Below, piece by piece: positions 52,022 through 62,278 of a stretch of DNA of 64,000 nt. The translations under genes and the position numbers were made by a program. The notes under the pieces were generated by a model. The model searched no databases and was not told where the DNA came from. It saw only the letters and a program-made list of their open reading frames with translations. The first letter of the stretch is position 1, and every line of letters starts with the position of its first letter. The stretch comes from Piscinibacter sp. HJYY11 (GTDB lineage Bacteria; Pseudomonadota; Gammaproteobacteria; Burkholderiales; Burkholderiaceae_C): contig NZ_JAERQZ010000001.1 in assembly GCF_016735515.1 (NCBI RefSeq), positions 4,204,746-4,268,745 on the forward strand. The letters run 5' to 3'.

Positions 52022-53164
52022 ATGGATTTCAATCTCAGCGAAGAACAGACCGCGATCCAGGACAGCCTGAAGCGCTACCTCGCCAAGGACTACGGCTTCG
52101 AGCACCGCCGCGCGCTCACCAAGAGCGAGCTCGGCCACAGCGCCGAGGCCTGGTCCACTTACGCCGAGCTGGGCCTCTTGGCCCTGCCGTTCCCCGAAGA
52201 GGTGGGCGGCCTGGGCGGCAACGCGATCGACACGATGCTGATCGCCGAGACGCTGGGCACCGCACTCGCGCTCGAGCCCTTCATCCCCTCGATCGTGATC
52301 TCGGGCAGCCTGATCAACGACATCGGCAACGCGGCGCAGAAAGACACGCTGCTGGGCGGCATCACGCAAGGCACGACCATTGCCACGCTGGCCCACCAGG
52401 AGCCGGGCGCGCGCTACAACACCCACCACGTTGCGACCACCGCGAAGAAAGACGGCGACGGCTGGTCGCTGAGCGGCCACAAGGCCGTGGTGCTGGCCGC
52501 CGCGTCGGCGAACAAGCTGCTGGTCTCGGCCCGCACCTCGGGCTCGGCCTTCGACGCCAACGGCATCTCGCTTTTCGTCGTCGACGCCAAGGCCTCTGGC
52601 CTGACCCTGCGCCCCTACGGCACGCAAGACGGCCAGCGCGCCGCCGACGTGATCCTGAAGGACGTGAAGGTCGGCGCCGATGCGCTTGTGGGCCAGGTCA
52701 ACCAGGCCCTGCCGGCGATCGAATGGGCGCTCGACCGGGGCATTGCCGCGCTGTGCGCCGAAGCCGTGGGCGTGATGGCCACGCTGAACGCGCAGACGCT
52801 TGAGTACCTGAAGAACCGCAAGCAATTCGACCAGCCCATCGGCAAGTTCCAGGTGCTGCAGCACCGCATGGCCGACATGGCAATGGCCGCTGAGTACGGC
52901 CGCGCGATGGCGCTGCTCGCCGCGGTGAAGGTCGACTCGAAGGATGCGGCCGAGCGCCGTCGCCATGTGTCGGCCGCCAAGGCCTACATCGGCCAGTCGG
53001 CGCGCACGGTCGGTCAGGGCGCGGTGCAGATGCACGGCGGCATGGGCGTGACCGACGAGCTGATGGCGGCACACCTCTTCAAGCGCCTGACGGTCATCAA
53101 CCAGACCTTCGGTGACGTCGACCACCACCTGGGCAAGTTCAGCGACACGCTGCTCGCAGCCTGA
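52022..53164 (+). CDS. acyl-CoA dehydrogenase, small subunit of a second heteromer-like pair
   Basis: The 380-residue protein begins MDFNLSEEQTAIQDSLKRYL and has LPFPEEVGGLGGNAID, GGMGVTDELMAAHLF and the ending TFGDVDHHLGKFSDTL. As in 25346-26485, the central TEP motif is replaced (AHQEPGARYNTHHV) and the EGT Glu is missing, so it probably completes a shared active site with the upstream subunit. A strong GC hairpin follows at 53183-53214. Confidence 0.9.
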   Translation: MDFNLSEEQTAIQDSLKRYLAKDYGFEHRRALTKSELGHSAEAWSTYAELGLLALPFPEEVGGLGGNAIDTMLIAETLGTALALEPFIPSIVISGSLINDIGNAAQKDTLLGGITQGTTIATLAHQEPGARYNTHHVATTAKKDGDGWSLSGHKAVVLAAASANKLLVSARTSGSAFDANGISLFVVDAKASGLTLRPYGTQDGQRAADVILKDVKVGADALVGQVNQALPAIEWALDRGIAALCAEAVGVMATLNAQTLEYLKNRKQFDQPIGKFQVLQHRMADMAMAAEYGRAMALLAAVKVDSKDAAERRRHVSAAKAYIGQSARTVGQGAVQMHGGMGVTDELMAAHLFKRLTVINQTFGDVDHHLGKFSDTLLAA

Positions 53165-53182
53165 CGCGCCTCGCTCTCGACC

Positions 53183-53214
53183 AAGGGCCCGCATGCCACA
53201 CGCTGCGGGCCCTT
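53183..53214 (+). terminator. hairpin terminator between acyl-CoA dehydrogenase genes
   Basis: AAGGGCCCGCA (53183-53193) pairs perfectly over 11 bases with TGCGGGCCCTT (53204-53214) around a ten-base loop, followed by CTTCAATC. The T-tract is short, so partial termination is expected. It would make the first two dehydrogenases a separate transcriptional unit, or reduce read-through into the third. Confidence 0.65.
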
Positions 53215-53236
53215 CTTCAATCAGATCCAGAACAAC

Positions 53237-55041
<1,805 letters not shown>

Positions 55042-55042
<1 letters not shown>

Positions 55043-55491
55043 TGAGCACCGAAGACAACGTCCCCGAGGGTTTCGTGCCGCTCGTCCCCGGCGGCACCTG
55101 GCTCACCCACGCCGGCCCGCTGTACCAGAAGGACGCGCCCAACGGCGGCGTGATCATCGCCCTGCGCCTCGCGCAGAAGCACACCAACATGCGCGGCATC
55201 GCCCACGGCGGCATGCTGGTCACGCTGGCCGACAGCGCGCTCGGCCGCAACATGCACCTCACGCGCAAGCCCTCGGCGCCGATGGTGTCGGTCAACCTGT
55301 CGACCGACTTCCTCGGCGCGGCCAAGGTGGGCGACTGGCTGGAGGCGCACGTGACGATCCGCAAGCACGGCGCGCGGCTCTCGTTCGCCGAGTGCGAGCT
55401 GAAGGTCGGCGACAAGGTCGTGGTGCGCTGCAGCGGCGTCTTTGCCGTGGTCGAACCCGTCTCCGCCAACAAGGAAGTCCCTGAGGGCTGA
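55042..55491 (+). CDS. hotdog-fold PaaI-type acyl-CoA thioesterase
   Basis: The 149-residue protein starts at the ATG that overlaps the preceding stop. It has the PaaI motif IAHGGMLVTLADSALGR and a following VNLSTDFLGAAKVGDWLEA. The family releases CoA from stalled or toxic thioesters in the cytoplasm. Translational coupling to the large acyl-CoA dehydrogenase suggests it clears a product or by-product of that enzyme. Confidence 0.92.
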
Positions 55492-55510
55492 GCGCTTGCG
55501 TGGGGCGTAA

Positions 55511-55530
55511 AGTGTCCGGCACACGACACT
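55511..55530. promoter_or_regulatory. dyad upstream of the sigma-54 activator gene
   Basis: AGTGTC (55511-55516) and GACACT (55525-55530) form an inverted repeat with an eight-base centre, six bases before the activator ATG. A similar AGTGTC...GACAC with a nine-base centre occurs in the repeat block before the ABC operon (59306-59325). A weak -24/-12-like element (GG at 55486-55487, GC at 55498-55499) precedes it. This could be an autoregulatory site. Confidence 0.4.
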
Positions 55531-55535
55531 GCCCC

Positions 55536-56996
55536 ATGACGACGACCACACTTCCAGCCGACGCCGACGGCGTTCTCAAGCTCGCCGCGCAAAGCATGTT
55601 CGACACACTCGCCCAGGCCGCGATGGGCATGATGGTGGTCGATCGCCAGCACCGCATCGTGTGGATCAGCGAAGGCTACAAGCGCTTCCTGCCAGGCCTC
55701 GGCCATGAGGAAAACGACTTCGTCGGCCGCCGTGTCGAGGAGGTGGTGCCCAACACGCTGATGGCCCACGTGGTCGACACCGGCCAGTCGATGCTGGTGG
55801 ACCTGCTGACCAACCAGGCTGGCACCTTCCTCGTGAGCCGCCTGCCGCTGCGCGATGCGAAAGGCGAGGTGATCGGCGCGCTCGGCCTCGTGCTGCTCGA
55901 CCACCCCGAGACCACGATGCAGCCGCTGATGACGAAATTCAGCCGCCTGCAGCGCGAGCTCGACGACGCACGCCAGCAGCTTGCCGCGCAGCGCCGGCCC
56001 AAGTACACGATCGCGAGCTTCATCGGCTCGAGCCCGGTGGCGATGGAGACCAAGCGCCAGGCGCGCCGCGTGGCCCAGACCGACAGCACCGTGCTGCTGC
56101 TCGGCGAGACCGGCACCGGCAAGGAGCTGCTGGCCCACGCCATCCACGCCGCGAGCACGCGCGCCGCACGCGCCTTCGTCGGCGTCAACATCGCGGCCGT
56201 GCCCGACACCCTGCTCGAAGCCGAGTTCTTCGGCGTGGCCCCCGGCGCCTACACCGGCGCCGACCGCAAGGGCCGCGACGGCAAGTTCAAGCTGGCCGAC
56301 GGCGGCACGCTCTTCCTCGACGAGATCGGCGACATGCCGCTCGCGTTGCAGAGCAAGCTGCTGCGCGTGCTGCAGGAGCAGGAGATCGAGCCGCTCGGCA
56401 GCAACAAGGTCGAGCGTGTCGACGTGCGCATCATCGCCGCCACCAGCCGCGACCTGCCGGCGATGGTGGCCGCGGGCAGCTTCCGCGCCGACCTCTACTA
56501 CCGGCTCAACGTGCTGCCGATCCGCCTGCCCGCGTTGCGCGAGCGCCTGCCCGACCTCGAAGCACTGGTCGACGCGCTGGCCGAAGACATCGCCCGCCGC
56601 AGCGGCCTGCCGCACAAGAGCGTGTCGGCCGATGCGCTGGAGCTGCTCGCGCGCCAGTCGTGGCCCGGCAACATCCGCGAGCTGCGCAACGTGCTGGAGC
56701 AGGCCACGCTGATGACCGACGACGCGGTGCTCAACGCCTCGCATTTCCAGAGCCTGATCGACGGCGTGCCGCGCCTGAGCCCGCCGATCCCCGTGCCGGC
56801 GGCAGAAGCCGTGCCGCGTGCGGGCGCGGCCGACGCGGCGGCCGCCACCATCAAGCCCCTGCCGCAGGCGATTGCCGAGCTGGAGCAGCGCGCCATCCGC
56901 GAGGCCCTCGAAGCGACCGGCGGCAACAAGCTCGCCGCCTCGCGGCTGCTGGGCATCTCGCGCGCCACGCTGTACGAGAAGCTCGGCTCCGGCTGA
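55536..56996 (+). CDS. sigma-54-dependent transcriptional activator with N-terminal PAS domain
   Basis: The 486-residue protein has a PAS sensor (about 20-125, [20 protein letters not shown]), an AAA+ domain with Walker A GETGTGKE (G190-K196), the sigma-54 contact loop GAYTGA (237-242, the Tyr form of GAFTGA) and Walker [13 protein letters not shown] Fis-type helix-turn-helix lies at the end ([18 protein letters not shown]). I use ATG 55536; a GTG at 55500 is possible. The likely target is the ABC operon promoter at 59434-59448, which has upstream repeats. The protein may also control the dehydrogenase genes before it. The PAS ligand is unknown. Confidence 0.93.
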   Translation: MTTTTLPADADGVLKLAAQSMFDTLAQAAMGMMVVDRQHRIVWISEGYKRFLPGLGHEENDFVGRRVEEVVPNTLMAHVVDTGQSMLVDLLTNQAGTFLVSRLPLRDAKGEVIGALGLVLLDHPETTMQPLMTKFSRLQRELDDARQQLAAQRRPKYTIASFIGSSPVAMETKRQARRVAQTDSTVLLLGETGTGKELLAHAIHAASTRAARAFVGVNIAAVPDTLLEAEFFGVAPGAYTGADRKGRDGKFKLADGGTLFLDEIGDMPLALQSKLLRVLQEQEIEPLGSNKVERVDVRIIAATSRDLPAMVAAGSFRADLYYRLNVLPIRLPALRERLPDLEALVDALAEDIARRSGLPHKSVSADALELLARQSWPGNIRELRNVLEQATLMTDDAVLNASHFQSLIDGVPRLSPPIPVPAAEAVPRAGAADAAAATIKPLPQAIAELEQRAIREALEATGGNKLAASRLLGISRATLYEKLGSG

Positions 56997-57093
56997 GCAT
57001 CTTTACCTCGCGGAAACCAAAGCCCGAGGTGTCACCGATGCAGGGGTCACGGAAGCCGGGCATGCTTCAGGGTCTTTTCGTGTCTGCCCTGTC

Positions 57094-59286
57094 ATGCCTG
57101 TCCGTCACGCCGCTGGTCACCTCGTTCCCACCTCGCTCACCTTGATGGCCCTCGCGGTGGCCTCGCTGACCGCCAACGCGCAGGCACCCGTCGCCGAGCC
57201 CCCTCCCGCACCTGCACCTGCGCCTTCGCCCGCACCGGCTCCCGCCGCTCCACCGCCGCCGGCGCCGCAGCTGGAGCGTGTCGAGATCACCGGCACGCGC
57301 AACAACGACCAGGCCGAGCGCCGCCAGTCCACTGCCGCCAAGATCGTCATCGGGCGCGAGGAGATCGACCGCTTCGGCGACAGCACGCTGGGCGAGGTGC
57401 TGAAGCGCCTGCCCGGCATCACGCTGCAGGGCCCGCCGGGCCGCGGTGGCGCGATCCGCATGCGCGGCCTGGGCAGTGGGTACACGCAGATCCTGATCGA
57501 CGGCGAGCGCCTGCCGCCGGGCTTCTCGATCGACACCCTCACGCCCGAGCAGATCGAGCGCATCGAGATCCTGCGCGCGCCCACCGCCGAGACCGGCGCG
57601 CGCGCGATCGCCGGCACCATCAACATCATCACCCGCGAGGGGTTCAAGAAGCGGCTGAACGACCTGCGTCTCGGCACGGGGCTGGAAAACGGCCACCTGC
57701 AGCCCGGGCTCTCGTGGACGCGCAACGACAGCGTCGACGACCTGATCTACAACCTCTCGCTGTCCGTCTTCCGCAGCGACAGGCTGAGCGAAAGCAGCAC
57801 CGTGCGCGAAGAGGCCGGTGGCACCGTCCAGCGCGAGGCGACCGACTCGCGCGAGAAGCGCACCGGGATGCACGCGACCGGCCGGCTGCAGTGGCGTGGA
57901 GAGAAGGGCTCGTCGCTGGTGCTGTCGCCGCTCCTGCTCTACACGCAGCACGACAACGAGGGCACGACGGTTCTCACGCAGGACGTGGGCACGCCGCCGT
58001 ATGACCGCAACGTCATCACCACCACCGGCCACTACGCGAACGCCAGGCTCAACGCGCAGTGGAACCAGACGCTGGAGACGCTGGGCCGGCTGGAGCTGCG
58101 AGGGGGCCTCGGGCAGGGCCGCTGGAGCGGGCGCACGCAGCGCAGCGCGACGCAGTTCGACGACGTCAACAGCAGCCGCGGCACCACCGCGACGCTCGGC
58201 TCCAAGCTCGTCACGCTGGCGGCGAACGACCACAGCATCGTCACCGGCGCGGAGCTGGAGCATCACCGTGGCGACGAAGCGCACAGCGAGGTGTCGGAAG
58301 GCGACCAGTTCTCCGCGACGACGCTGCGCACCGCGGTGTATGGCCAGGACGAGTGGAACCCGACCCCCAACTGGGCGGTGCACGCGGGGCTGCGCTGGGA
58401 GGGCATTCGCACGCGGAGCCGCGCGTCGCTCGCCGGCACGTCGCTCGACGACAGCGCCAACCGCAGCAGCGTCTGGACGCCGCTGCTGCACACCATGTGG
58501 AAGCCCGATGCGCGCAGCCGCGACCAGGTCCGCCTGAGCCTCACGCGCAGCTACAAGGCCCCCACCGTGCAGAACCTCATCGGCCGGCCCCGCACCGTCG
58601 ACGACAACTCGCCCACGCGGCCAGACCGGGCGGGCAACCCCAACCTCAAGCCCGAGCTAGCCACCGGGCTCGACTTGGCCATCGAACGCTATCTGCCCGC
58701 CGGTGGTGTCCTGAGCGCCAATGTCTTCCACCGCGAGATCGAGGGCTACATGCGCAGCGTGACCTCGCTCGAGGGCACACGCTATGTCTCCCGCATGCAG
58801 AACCTGGGGAAGGCTCGCACCCAGGGCATCGAGCTGGAGGCCAAGTTCCGGCTCAGCGACGCCATCGCCGACGCGCCGCCGGTCGAGTTGCGCCTCAACG
58901 GCAGCGTCTTTCGATCCCGGGTCAAGGATGTGCCCGGCCCCGACAACCGGCTCGACCAGCAGCCGGGCGGCATCGTCAACCTCGGCGCCGACCACCGCTT
59001 CCGCGGCACGCCGATCAGCGTGGGCGGCAACGTCAGCTGGCAGCCGGGCTACACCACGCGCATCAGCGAGAGCCAGTGGGTCGTGCAGGACCACAAGCGG
59101 GTGGTCGACGCCTTCGTGCTCTACATCCTGCGGCCGGGCGTGCAGCTGCGCTTGTCGGGCAGCAACCTCGCCGCACGCGACTACGTGACCGGCAGCCGCT
59201 TCGACAATGGCGCCATCCGCGAGACCAGTGAGACCGACACCCAGTCCTACATCAACTGGCAACTGCGTCTGGAAATGAAGCTCTAG
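57094..59286 (+). CDS. TonB-dependent outer-membrane receptor
   Basis: The 730-residue protein starts at 57094 (MPVRHAAGHLVPTS) with a signal peptide to about residue 31, then an unusual Pro/Ala-rich stretch (32-58). The plug domain follows (from about 60: RVEITGTRNN, LGEVLKRLPGI, IRMRGLGSGYTQILIDGERL, IERIEILRAPTAE, IAGTINIITREG) and then the barrel. It ends with Leu in place of the usual aromatic residue. It would import a large or scarce ligand with TonB energy; no tonB/exbBD genes are present. Position between the activator and its probable target operon suggests the ligand belongs to the same catabolic programme. Confidence 0.92.
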   Translation: MPVRHAAGHLVPTSLTLMALAVASLTANAQAPVAEPPPAPAPAPSPAPAPAAPPPPAPQLERVEITGTRNNDQAERRQSTAAKIVIGREEIDRFGDSTLGEVLKRLPGITLQGPPGRGGAIRMRGLGSGYTQILIDGERLPPGFSIDTLTPEQIERIEILRAPTAETGARAIAGTINIITREGFKKRLNDLRLGTGLENGHLQPGLSWTRNDSVDDLIYNLSLSVFRSDRLSESSTVREEAGGTVQREATDSREKRTGMHATGRLQWRGEKGSSLVLSPLLLYTQHDNEGTTVLTQDVGTPPYDRNVITTTGHYANARLNAQWNQTLETLGRLELRGGLGQGRWSGRTQRSATQFDDVNSSRGTTATLGSKLVTLAANDHSIVTGAELEHHRGDEAHSEVSEGDQFSATTLRTAVYGQDEWNPTPNWAVHAGLRWEGIRTRSRASLAGTSLDDSANRSSVWTPLLHTMWKPDARSRDQVRLSLTRSYKAPTVQNLIGRPRTVDDNSPTRPDRAGNPNLKPELATGLDLAIERYLPAGGVLSANVFHREIEGYMRSVTSLEGTRYVSRMQNLGKARTQGIELEAKFRLSDAIADAPPVELRLNGSVFRSRVKDVPGPDNRLDQQPGGIVNLGADHRFRGTPISVGGNVSWQPGYTTRISESQWVVQDHKRVVDAFVLYILRPGVQLRLSGSNLAARDYVTGSRFDNGAIRETSETDTQSYINWQLRLEMKL

Positions 59287-59287
59287 G

Positions 59288-59355
59288 ACTGTCTCAACTT
59301 CAGGCAGTGTCTCGACTGTGGACACGCGCCGGACGCCACTGTCTGGACTTCAGGC
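59288..59355 (+). repeat. enhancer-like repeats upstream of the ABC operon
   Basis: ACTGTCTCAACTTCAGGC (59288-59305) and ACTGTCTGGACTTCAGGC (59338-59355) are 16/18 identical and exactly 50 bases apart. A third partial copy, TGTCTCGACTG, lies at 59308-59318. They sit 80-147 bases upstream of the -24 element, the usual place for binding sites of a sigma-54 activator. Confidence 0.7.
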
Positions 59356-59433
59356 GCCATGTTGCGCCCCAAAGTGTGGAATCTCGCAGACATTCCCAGG
59401 CGAACTCAGTGTTTGCCCTGACATGGTGCTTCT

Positions 59434-59448
59434 GGGCACAGGCTTTGC
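59434..59448 (+). promoter_or_regulatory. sigma-54 (-24/-12) promoter of the ABC operon
   Basis: GGGCACAGGCTTTGC has GG at 59435-59436 and GC at 59447-59448 with the required ten bases between. It agrees with TGGCAC-N5-TTGC at all but the first position. Transcription would start near 59460, leaving a 42-base leader before the ATG at 59502. Confidence 0.75.
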
Positions 59449-59501
59449 GCTTTGATCGCCCACGGGCGGCACCGGCGCCGCCAGAAAACCCAGGAGACAC
59501 C

Positions 59502-60725
59502 ATGCACTTCGCCACCCGCCGCCGCGTTGTCCACACCGGCCTCACCACCGTTGCCGCCGCCGCCGCGCTGGCCCTGGCCGCGCCGCTTGCGCAGGCCCAG
59601 TCGAAGACCGAGGTCCGTATCGCCCACGTCTACGGCAAGACCGGCCCGCTCGAGGCCTACGCCAAGCAGTCGCACACCGGCCTGATGATGGGCCTCGAAT
59701 ACGCGACCGGCGGCACGATGACGGTGGCCGGCAAGAAGCTGGTGGTGATCGAGAAAGACGACCAGGGCAAGCCCGACGTGGGCAAGAACCTGCTCGCCAC
59801 CGCCTACGGCGACGACAAGGCCGACCTCGCCGTCGGCACCACCGGCTCGGGCGTGGCGCTGGCCATGCTGCCGGTGGCCGAGGAGTACAAGAAGATCCTG
59901 CTGGTCGAGCCCGCGGTGGCCGACTCCATCACCGGCGACAAGTGGAACAAGTACATCTTCCGCACCGGCCGCAACAGCTCGCAGGACGCCATCGCCAACG
60001 CGGTCGTCGCGGACTCCGAGGCGATGTCGATTGCGATGCTGGCCCAGGACTGGGCCTTCGGCCGCGACGGCGTCAAGGCCTTCAAGGAAGCGCTGAAGAA
60101 GTCGAAGATCGTGCACGAGGAATACCTGCCGCCGAACACGACCGACTTCACCGCCGGCATCCAGCGCATCGTCGATGCGCTGAAGGACAAGCCGGGCCGC
60201 AAGGTCATCTCGGTCGTGTGGGCCGGCGCCACGCCGCCCTTCAACGCCCTGGCCGCGCTCGACCTCAAGAAGCGCTACGGCATCGAGGTGGGCAGCGGCG
60301 GCAACATCCTGCCCGCGATGATTGCCTACAAGCAGTTCCCCGGCATGGAAGGCGCGGCCTACTACTACTTCGGCATGCCCAAGAACCCGGCCAACGAATG
60401 GCTGGTCGCCAACCACTACAAGAAGTACCAGACTCCGCCCGACTTCTTCACCGCCGGTGGCATGAGTGCCGGCATCGCGATCGTCGAAGCGCTGAAAAAG
60501 ACCAACGGTGACACCAACACCGAGAAGCTGATCAAGACGATGGAAGGCATGAGCTTCGAGACGCCCAAGGGCAAGATGACCTTCCGCAAGGAAGACCACC
60601 AGGCCATGCAGTCGATGTACCACTTCCGCATCAAGGTGGACCCGGCCTTCTCCTGGGGCGTGCCGGAGCTCGTGCGCGAGATCAAGCCGGAAGAGATGAA
60701 CATCCCGATCCGCAACAAGCGCTGA
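59502..60725 (+). CDS. branched-chain amino acid-type ABC transporter substrate-binding protein
   Basis: The 407-residue exported receptor starts at the ATG after CAGGAGACACC, with a signal peptide ending PLAQAQ. Its mature start VRIAHVYGKTGPLEAYAKQ, followed by VAGKKLVVIEKDDQGKPD and YLPPNTTDFTAGIQRI, fits the type I periplasmic binding proteins of the LivK family. Many such proteins in Burkholderiales bind aromatic or aliphatic acids and amides rather than amino acids. It is the first gene of the livKGFHM-type operon and lies behind a sigma-54 promoter. Confidence 0.93.
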   Translation: MHFATRRRVVHTGLTTVAAAAALALAAPLAQAQSKTEVRIAHVYGKTGPLEAYAKQSHTGLMMGLEYATGGTMTVAGKKLVVIEKDDQGKPDVGKNLLATAYGDDKADLAVGTTGSGVALAMLPVAEEYKKILLVEPAVADSITGDKWNKYIFRTGRNSSQDAIANAVVADSEAMSIAMLAQDWAFGRDGVKAFKEALKKSKIVHEEYLPPNTTDFTAGIQRIVDALKDKPGRKVISVVWAGATPPFNALAALDLKKRYGIEVGSGGNILPAMIAYKQFPGMEGAAYYYFGMPKNPANEWLVANHYKKYQTPPDFFTAGGMSAGIAIVEALKKTNGDTNTEKLIKTMEGMSFETPKGKMTFRKEDHQAMQSMYHFRIKVDPAFSWGVPELVREIKPEEMNIPIRNKR

Positions 60726-60791
60726 TCGCCTCGACGCCACGCGACATGCCAGCCTCGTGACCGAGGCTGGCTGGCCCTCTACCGCCCCGAC

Positions 60792-61547
60792 ATGCTCGAA
60801 ACCCGCAACCTCACCATCCGCTTCGGCGGCCACGTGGCGGTGGACCACGTGAGCTGTGCCTTCCAGCCCGGCACGCTCACCGCCATCGTCGGCCCCAACG
60901 GCGCCGGCAAGACCACCTACTTCAACCTGATCTCCGGCCAGCTGCGCGCGACCGAAGGGCAGGTGTTGCTGGGCGGGCAGGACATCACCGCCGAGCCCGC
61001 CTCGACGCGCACGCACCGCGGCCTCGGGCGTGCCTTCCAGCTCACGCAGCTCTTCCCCAATCTCACGGTGGTGGAAAACGTGCGCCTGGTCGTGCAGTCG
61101 CGCCGCCGCGAAGGGCTCAACCTGTGGTCGGTGTGGCTTGATCGCAAGGAGACACTCGCGCGCGCCCACGAGCTCGTCGAGCAGGTGCAGCTGGGCGACA
61201 AGGCCCATGCCACCGCGAGCAGCCTGCCGCATGGCGACCAGCGCAAGCTCGAGGTGGCGATGCTGATGGCGCTCGACCCGCAGGTCTTCATGTTCGACGA
61301 GCCCACCGCCGGCATGAGCGTCGACGAGGTGCCGGTGATCCTCGACCTCATCCGCCGGCTGAAGGCGCGGCGCGACGCGACCATCCTGCTCGTCGAGCAC
61401 AAGATGGACGTGGTGCGCGAGCTGGCCGACCGCATCATCGTGCTGCACAACGGCCAGCTCGTGGCCGATGGCGACCCGGCGACGGTGATCGCCTCGCCGG
61501 TCGTGCAGCAGGCCTATCTCGGCACCGCGACGAAGGAGGCCGCATGA
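60792..61547 (+). CDS. livG: branched-chain-type ABC transporter ATP-binding protein LivG
   Basis: The 251-residue ATPase has Walker A GPNGAGKTTYFN, a diverged signature LPHGDQRKLEVAM and Walker B FMFDEPTAGMS. The LivG-type loop RGLGRAFQLTQLFPNLTV is also present. It pairs with LivF to power import. There are 66 bases from the receptor gene; the start of the next gene overlaps its stop by four bases. Confidence 0.92.
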   Translation: MLETRNLTIRFGGHVAVDHVSCAFQPGTLTAIVGPNGAGKTTYFNLISGQLRATEGQVLLGGQDITAEPASTRTHRGLGRAFQLTQLFPNLTVVENVRLVVQSRRREGLNLWSVWLDRKETLARAHELVEQVQLGDKAHATASSLPHGDQRKLEVAMLMALDPQVFMFDEPTAGMSVDEVPVILDLIRRLKARRDATILLVEHKMDVVRELADRIIVLHNGQLVADGDPATVIASPVVQQAYLGTATKEAA

Positions 61548-62278
61548 GCACCTTGTTGAAGCTGCAAGGCGTGCACACGCACATCGGCCAGTACCACATC
61601 CTCCACGGCGTCGACGTCGAGGTGCCCACCGGCCAGGTGACCATGCTGCTCGGTCGCAACGGGGCTGGCAAGACCACCACGCTGCGCACGATCATGGGCC
61701 TGTGGGCCGCGTCGCAGGGCACGATCACCTTCGACGGCCAGCCGATCGCCGGCAAGCCGACGCCCGACATCGCGCAGCTCGGCATCGCCTACGTGCCCGA
61801 GAACATGGGCATCTTCAGCGACCTCTCGGTGAAGGAAAACCTGCTGCTCGCCGCGCGCGGCGCGCGCACGGCCGAGCAGATGGACACGCAGCGCCTCGAG
61901 TGGCTGTTCGGCCTCTTCCCCGCGGTGAAGAAGTTCTGGCTCTACCCGGCCGGCAAGCTCTCGGGCGGGCAGAAGCAGATGCTGGCCATCGCCCGCGCGA
62001 TGGTCGAGCCGCGCCGCCTGCTGCTGATCGACGAGCCCAGCAAGGGCCTCGCCCCCGCCATCGTGCAGAACCTGATCGAAGCCCTGCGCGAGCTCAAGCG
62101 CACGCAGACCACGGTGCTGCTCGTCGAGCAGAACTTCGCGATGGCCAAGGCGCTGGGCGACCGTGTCGCGGTGATGGACGACGGCCGCGTCGTGCACACC
62201 GGCCCGATGCAGGAGCTGGCCGACAACGACGAACTTCAGCAACGCCTTCTCGGCCTCTCGCTGGGAGCGCATCAATGA
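61544..62278 (+). CDS. livF: branched-chain-type ABC transporter ATP-binding protein LivF
   Basis: The 244-residue ATPase has Walker A GRNGAGKTTTLR, GIAYVPENMGIFSDLSV, signature LSGGQKQMLAIARAM and Walker B LLIDEPSKGLAPAI, typical of LivF. Overlaps of four bases (ATGA) with both livG and the permease gene that follows indicate tight translational coupling. Confidence 0.93.
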   Translation: MSTLLKLQGVHTHIGQYHILHGVDVEVPTGQVTMLLGRNGAGKTTTLRTIMGLWAASQGTITFDGQPIAGKPTPDIAQLGIAYVPENMGIFSDLSVKENLLLAARGARTAEQMDTQRLEWLFGLFPAVKKFWLYPAGKLSGGQKQMLAIARAMVEPRRLLLIDEPSKGLAPAIVQNLIEALRELKRTQTTVLLVEQNFAMAKALGDRVAVMDDGRVVHTGPMQELADNDELQQRLLGLSLGAHQ

